Below, one piece after another: positions 21,824 through 21,944 of a stretch of DNA of 21,944 nt (positions are counted from its first letter, which is position 1; every line of letters begins with the position of its first letter). Both the position numbers and the translations under genes were made by a program. The DNA lies in assembly GCA_045221575.1 (NCBI GenBank), contig JBGUWU010000036.1, positions 1 through 21,944 on the forward strand, read 5' to 3'. The notes under the pieces were generated by a model. The model worked only from the letters and a program-made list of their open reading frames with translations, was not told the DNA's origin and made no database searches. The DNA is from Scybalousia_A sp045221575. GTDB taxonomy: Bacteria; Bacteroidota; Bacteroidia; Bacteroidales; P3.

Positions 21824-21944
21824 CTATACGATATAGGGATATTTTCTCCCTAAAAATAAGTTTTTTAAGGAGGGGATAAGGCTGTTTTTGGTTAAATCTT
21901 CGTTTTCGTATAAAAAGACTTGGTTTTCTTTTTCAAAGACTTGG
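21824..21944 (-). CDS. C-terminal end of an unidentified gene with a tandem heptapeptide
   Basis: On the minus strand a frame is open from the right window edge to a TAG at 21824-21826, giving 39 codons. The visible protein begins QVFEKEN-QVFLYEN and continues EDLTKNSLIPSLKNLFLG, ending RKYPYIV. The first two heptads come from a 21-bp imperfect DNA repeat (AAAGACTTGG at 21914-21923 and 21935-21944). The other two minus-strand frames are closed within this stretch (one of them at once), and a terminator-like hairpin follows at 21674-21705. I do not recognise the family; it is not an obvious RpoC tail, although rpoBC often precede rpsL in this phylum. Short length keeps confidence moderate. Confidence 0.5.
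   Translation of the reverse strand, partial: QVFEKENQVFLYENEDLTKNSLIPSLKNLFLGRKYPYIV

Noticed and set aside
1..21944. CRISPR arrays, tRNA or rRNA genes, or a defence island
   Set aside because: No regularly spaced repeats, cloverleaf-like sequences or rRNA segments were seen, and apart from the toxin-antitoxin and toxin/immunity candidates there are no defence-type genes.

Overview
The window is an AT-rich bacterial sequence from the Bacteroidota, most likely the order Bacteroidales. The evidence is the gene order (rpsL-rpsG-fusA-rpsJ-rplC to rplQ with no tuf after fusA and no adk between secY and map), promoter-like TAnnTTTG boxes of the Bacteroidetes primary sigma factor, the long L17 and L22 proteins, and the general lack of Shine-Dalgarno sequences. 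Genus cannot be read from the window.

Layout. Positions 1-1164 (+) hold the 3' end of a probable polymorphic (Rhs/Wap-type) toxin with a zinc-metallopeptidase motif, followed 3 bp later by a secreted protein that could be its immunity partner. Positions 1165-2434 hold a HigB/HigA-type toxin-antitoxin pair (+) between two copies of a 35-bp imperfect direct repeat, then a long palindrome (2202-2318) that looks like a miniature transposon or insertion-sequence relic. A small outer-membrane beta-barrel protein (2435-3043, -) and a bidirectional terminator (3136-3173) close the accessory part.

From 3200 to 21291 everything is on the minus strand and forms one uninterrupted ribosomal/translation super-operon. 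In transcription order it is rpsL, rpsG, fusA, rpsJ, rplC, rplD, rplW, rplB, rpsS, rplV, rpsC, rplP, rpmC, rpsQ, rplN, rplX, rplE, rpsN, rpsH, rplF, rplR, rpsE, rpmD, rplO, secY, map, infA, rpmJ, rpsM, rpsK, rpsD, rpoA, rplQ. This is the fused str-S10-spc-alpha cluster: 28 ribosomal proteins, elongation factor G, initiation factor IF-1, the SecY translocon pore, methionine aminopeptidase and the RNA polymerase alpha subunit. A good TTG-N19-TAnnTTTG promoter lies at 21520-21549 with a leader of about 220 nt. All core genes look intact.

The right end (21824-21944, -) is the tail of another open reading frame with a tandem heptapeptide, followed by its own terminator-like hairpin (21674-21705).

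I do not see a convincing new multi-gene system. The points most worth checking are the toxin/immunity pair, the palindrome and direct repeats around the higBA pair, and two unexplained hairpins in the widest gaps of the ribosomal operon (before rpsK and before rplC), which may be ribosomal-protein leaders.
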